Shown here one piece after another: positions 62,582 through 64,000 of a DNA stretch of 64,000 nucleotides. The number at the start of each line of letters is the position of its first letter. Within the stretch, counting starts at the first letter, position 1. This DNA comes from an uncultured delta proteobacterium. Lineage in GTDB: Bacteria; Myxococcota_A; Polyangia; Polyangiales; Polyangiaceae. The DNA lies in the NCBI GenBank assembly GCA_903906315.1, contig CAIVJW010000017.1, forward strand, positions 1 to 64,000, written 5' to 3'. A program made the translations under genes and the position numbers. The notes under the pieces were generated by a model that saw only the letters and a list, made by a program, of their open reading frames with translations, made no database searches and had not been told where the DNA came from.

Positions 62582-63229
62582 ATGCTGATCTCCGCGCCTC
62601 ACTCGACCTCTGCTCTCCGGGCCGCACTTCGCACGTTCGGCTTGTCCTCGTCGATCGCCCTCTCCCTCGCCGCGTGCTCGTCGAGCACGCCCGCGCCGAG
62701 CGCCTCGTCCGTCGCGACGAGCGCGGGCGGCGCGGGCGGTCTGGGTGGTGGCGGGGGCGCGTCCGGCGGCGCAGGCACGGGCAGTGGAGGCGAGGCCGAG
62801 TTCCTGAACGGAGGTTGTCGCACGGGCCAGGACTGCCCGGACGACGGGTCGTGCGTGCCGCCGGGCGAATCCGACCCGGCCTGCGGTATTCCCGCCCCCG
62901 ACACCTGCATGTCCGACGCGGAGTGCGCGTCGATGGCGAACGGCATCTGCGATGGCGAGGTGTGCGGCGGTCGCCACTGCGTCCCTGGGTGCGCGGACGA
63001 CTCGGCCTGCTCGCCGTCGATGGCCTGCCAGGCGGGCCACCGCTGCGGCCCGAAGCCGTGCGCGAAGGACTCGGACTGCCCCGAGGACTTCGCGTGCGTC
63101 GCCGAAGGAGGCACGGACCGCGTCTGCAGGCGGCAGCAGTGTACGAGCCGCACCGACTGCGCTCACCACTGCGTGAACGGGGAGTGCTACGAGTCCCTCG
63201 GCTCGTGCTCCGGGCCGCCCGCCGGGTAG
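62582..63229 (+). CDS. Cysteine-rich lipoprotein
   Basis: This 215-residue protein has a signal peptide and lipobox (LSLAAC), a Gly/Ala/Ser-rich spacer, and a C-terminal region with about 20 cysteines in short EGF-like spacings (CMSDAECASMANGICDGEVC, CADDSACSPSMAC, CAKDSDCPEDFAC, CTSRTDCAHHC). It is similar in style to the lipoprotein at 38866-39546. TAGAAT, a strong -10 hexamer, lies 12 nt before the ATG. Confidence 0.8.
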   Translation: MLISAPHSTSALRAALRTFGLSSSIALSLAACSSSTPAPSASSVATSAGGAGGLGGGGGASGGAGTGSGGEAEFLNGGCRTGQDCPDDGSCVPPGESDPACGIPAPDTCMSDAECASMANGICDGEVCGGRHCVPGCADDSACSPSMACQAGHRCGPKPCAKDSDCPEDFACVAEGGTDRVCRRQQCTSRTDCAHHCVNGECYESLGSCSGPPAG

Positions 63230-63643
63230 CGGTCGACCTCCGTCGGCGTGACTCCGTCCGCCGACTTCCCGCGGGTCGCCCTCCGTTGCGCCCCGCGCGC
63301 ATGCGCCCTCTCCGCTCCGCCCCGATCGCCGCGCTCCCGCTCCTCCTCCTCGCCTGCGGTGGCGCGCCCGAGCCCGCGCCCGTCACCCCCGCGACGCCGC
63401 CCGCGCCGCCCGCCGAGGCCACGAGCGCGAGGCCCGCGGCGCCCGTCGTGCCGAGCACGCCGACCCCAACGTCGGACGAGACGGGCGGCGCGGTCAAGGG
63501 CCGCGGACGGTGCGCCGCCCGCGCCCGGCGCGCCCGCCCCCCGCTCACCTGGCGGCGGGCTCGAACGCGCCCTCGGAGATGGCGCCCGGCGCCCGCACGC
63601 GGCCGAGCGGGATCTCGAGCGCGTCGAAGGGCGGCGCGCGCAT
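63230..63643. other. 414-bp region with no intact gene
   Basis: Apart from the lipoprotein-signal open frame beginning at 63301, no gene was recognised on either strand. The stretch is Pro/Ala-coding-like GC-rich DNA between the Cys-rich lipoprotein and the minus-strand pair at the right edge. Confidence 0.45.
63301..63500 (+). pseudogene. Possible truncated lipoprotein
   Basis: ATG 63301 opens with a convincing lipoprotein signal (APIAALPLLLLACGG) and a Pro/Ala/Thr linker. After about 65 codons the composition becomes Arg-rich and reads as antisense to the minus-strand genes, with no stop before the window end. It is probably a lipoprotein gene broken by a frameshift or fusion at about 63500. 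Confidence 0.3.
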
Positions 63644-63910
63644 CTACACGCCGCCCGACCCGCCCGCGACGCGGCGGGGGTCGAGGTCCGAGGCGCCCGA
63701 GTCGACGCGGCGGGCCAGGTGCAGATGCCTCGTCAGCTCCGAGAGCGCGCGCAGCTCCGCGAGGCGGCGCGCGACGCCCGCGGCGAACGGCTCCGAACGC
63801 GGTGGCGGCGCGAGCCGGCCGCGCGCTTCCTCGGCGGTCATGGGCGCGTAGGAGGTGCGGAGCCACGCGAGCCGCGCGGCGACCGCGGGCGGCGACAGGT
63901 CAGGCGTCAT
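63644..63910 (-). CDS. Small helical protein overlapping a nucleotidyltransferase-like gene
   Basis: This 88-residue protein starts 11 nt inside the upstream gene (stop 63900). It is helical (PPAVAARLAWLRTSYAP, VARRLAELRALSELTRHLHLARRVD). I recognise no family. The overlap with a nucleotidyltransferase-like gene resembles two-gene toxin-antitoxin-type modules, where a helical small protein accompanies the enzyme, but the order here is enzyme first. Confidence 0.6.
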   Translation of the reverse strand: MTPDLSPPAVAARLAWLRTSYAPMTAEEARGRLAPPPRSEPFAAGVARRLAELRALSELTRHLHLARRVDSGASDLDPRRVAGGSGGV

Positions 63911-64000
63911 CGGTGCGCTCCAGCGCCTCGAGGTCCGCGAGATCCTGCGCGCGGCCGGCGAGGCGCTTCATCTTCACGAGCGCGTCGCGCGTCACCACGA
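63900..64000 (-). CDS. C-terminus of a nucleotidyltransferase-like protein (partial)
   Basis: Only the last 32 codons lie in the window. They read LVKMKRLAGRAQDLADLEAL and end in DDA, which matches the C-terminal helix (LIxMKxxAGRxQDLxDIExL) common in AbiEii/MNT-type nucleotidyltransferase proteins. The rest is beyond position 64000. The stop codon overlaps the start of the small gene by 11 nt. Confidence 0.6.
   Translation of the reverse strand, partial: VVTRDALVKMKRLAGRAQDLADLEALERTDDA

Noticed and set aside
61642-62583. 313-codon minus-strand frame as an intact gene
   Set aside because: Only about 42 codons in the middle match a transposase; the rest is antisense to the GNAT gene or minisatellite repeats.

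Overview
The window is a 64 kb piece of a very GC-rich chromosome. Its gene content points to a myxobacterium (Myxococcota, probably a Polyangia/Sorangiineae-like lineage). The signs are Ser/Thr protein kinases and a kinase-derived pseudokinase, many low-complexity and cysteine-rich lipoproteins, a 2,625-residue TPR protein, a CndH/CmlS-type flavin halogenase homologue, and lineage-specific envelope proteins beside ordinary housekeeping genes. The assignment is inferred from content; no rRNA is present. Because third codon positions are nearly all G or C, long antisense open frames are common (one antisense to the TPR gene is about 8 kb). They are not annotated.

Layout. 1-12 kb (minus strand): glycine-rich RRM protein with a long leader and a hairpin terminator, unusual SDR oxidoreductase, FecR-like protein, a three-gene envelope unit joined by 4-nt overlaps, an HD-domain/HEAT-repeat pair with related N-termini, and a mutY/Xaa-Pro aminopeptidase pair. 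12-19 kb: beta-propeller lipoprotein, a lipoprotein, two small coupled genes ending in a twin 55-bp hairpin repeat, the halogenase homologue, and an MlaF/MlaE-like ABC pair. 19-28 kb: DUF4139 lipoprotein with an OmpA-like insert, phosphodiester glycosidase, an actin/Hsp70-superfamily ATPase with a translationally coupled partner, a GT-C type membrane protein and tRNA-Gly(CCC). 28-39 kb: small regulatory-looking genes, fatty acid hydroxylase, kinase operon, esterase-like lipoprotein without its serine, and a cluster of pseudokinase, second MlaF-like ATPase, LpxL-like acyltransferase and Cys-rich lipoprotein. 39-49 kb: glgP, clpS-clpA, apaG, rhomboid protease, ATP-grasp-like protein, lipoproteins. 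49-64 kb: giant TPR protein, serC, zinc-ribbon protein with a repeated C-terminal motif, M18 aminopeptidase, GNAT/FemAB-like protein, a gene-poor patch with a 9-bp minisatellite and an IS91-type transposase scrap, a Cys-rich lipoprotein, and at the right edge a small gene overlapping the end of a nucleotidyltransferase-like gene.

Much of the content concerns the cell envelope: phospholipid transport, lipid A-type acylation, lipoproteins, intramembrane proteolysis. The most promising undescribed elements are (i) a -10-like TANNNT hexamer sitting 6-13 nt before many start codons, suggesting widespread leaderless or near-leaderless transcripts, (ii) the 843-residue actin-like ATPase with an uncharacterised N-terminal domain and its coupled partner, (iii) the pseudokinase/ABC ATPase/acyltransferase cluster with key residues replaced, (iv) the DUF4139-OmpA fusion, and (v) the zinc-ribbon protein carrying three copies of a GGGI-x-x-L-F/M motif. 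All functional statements are from sequence reading alone.
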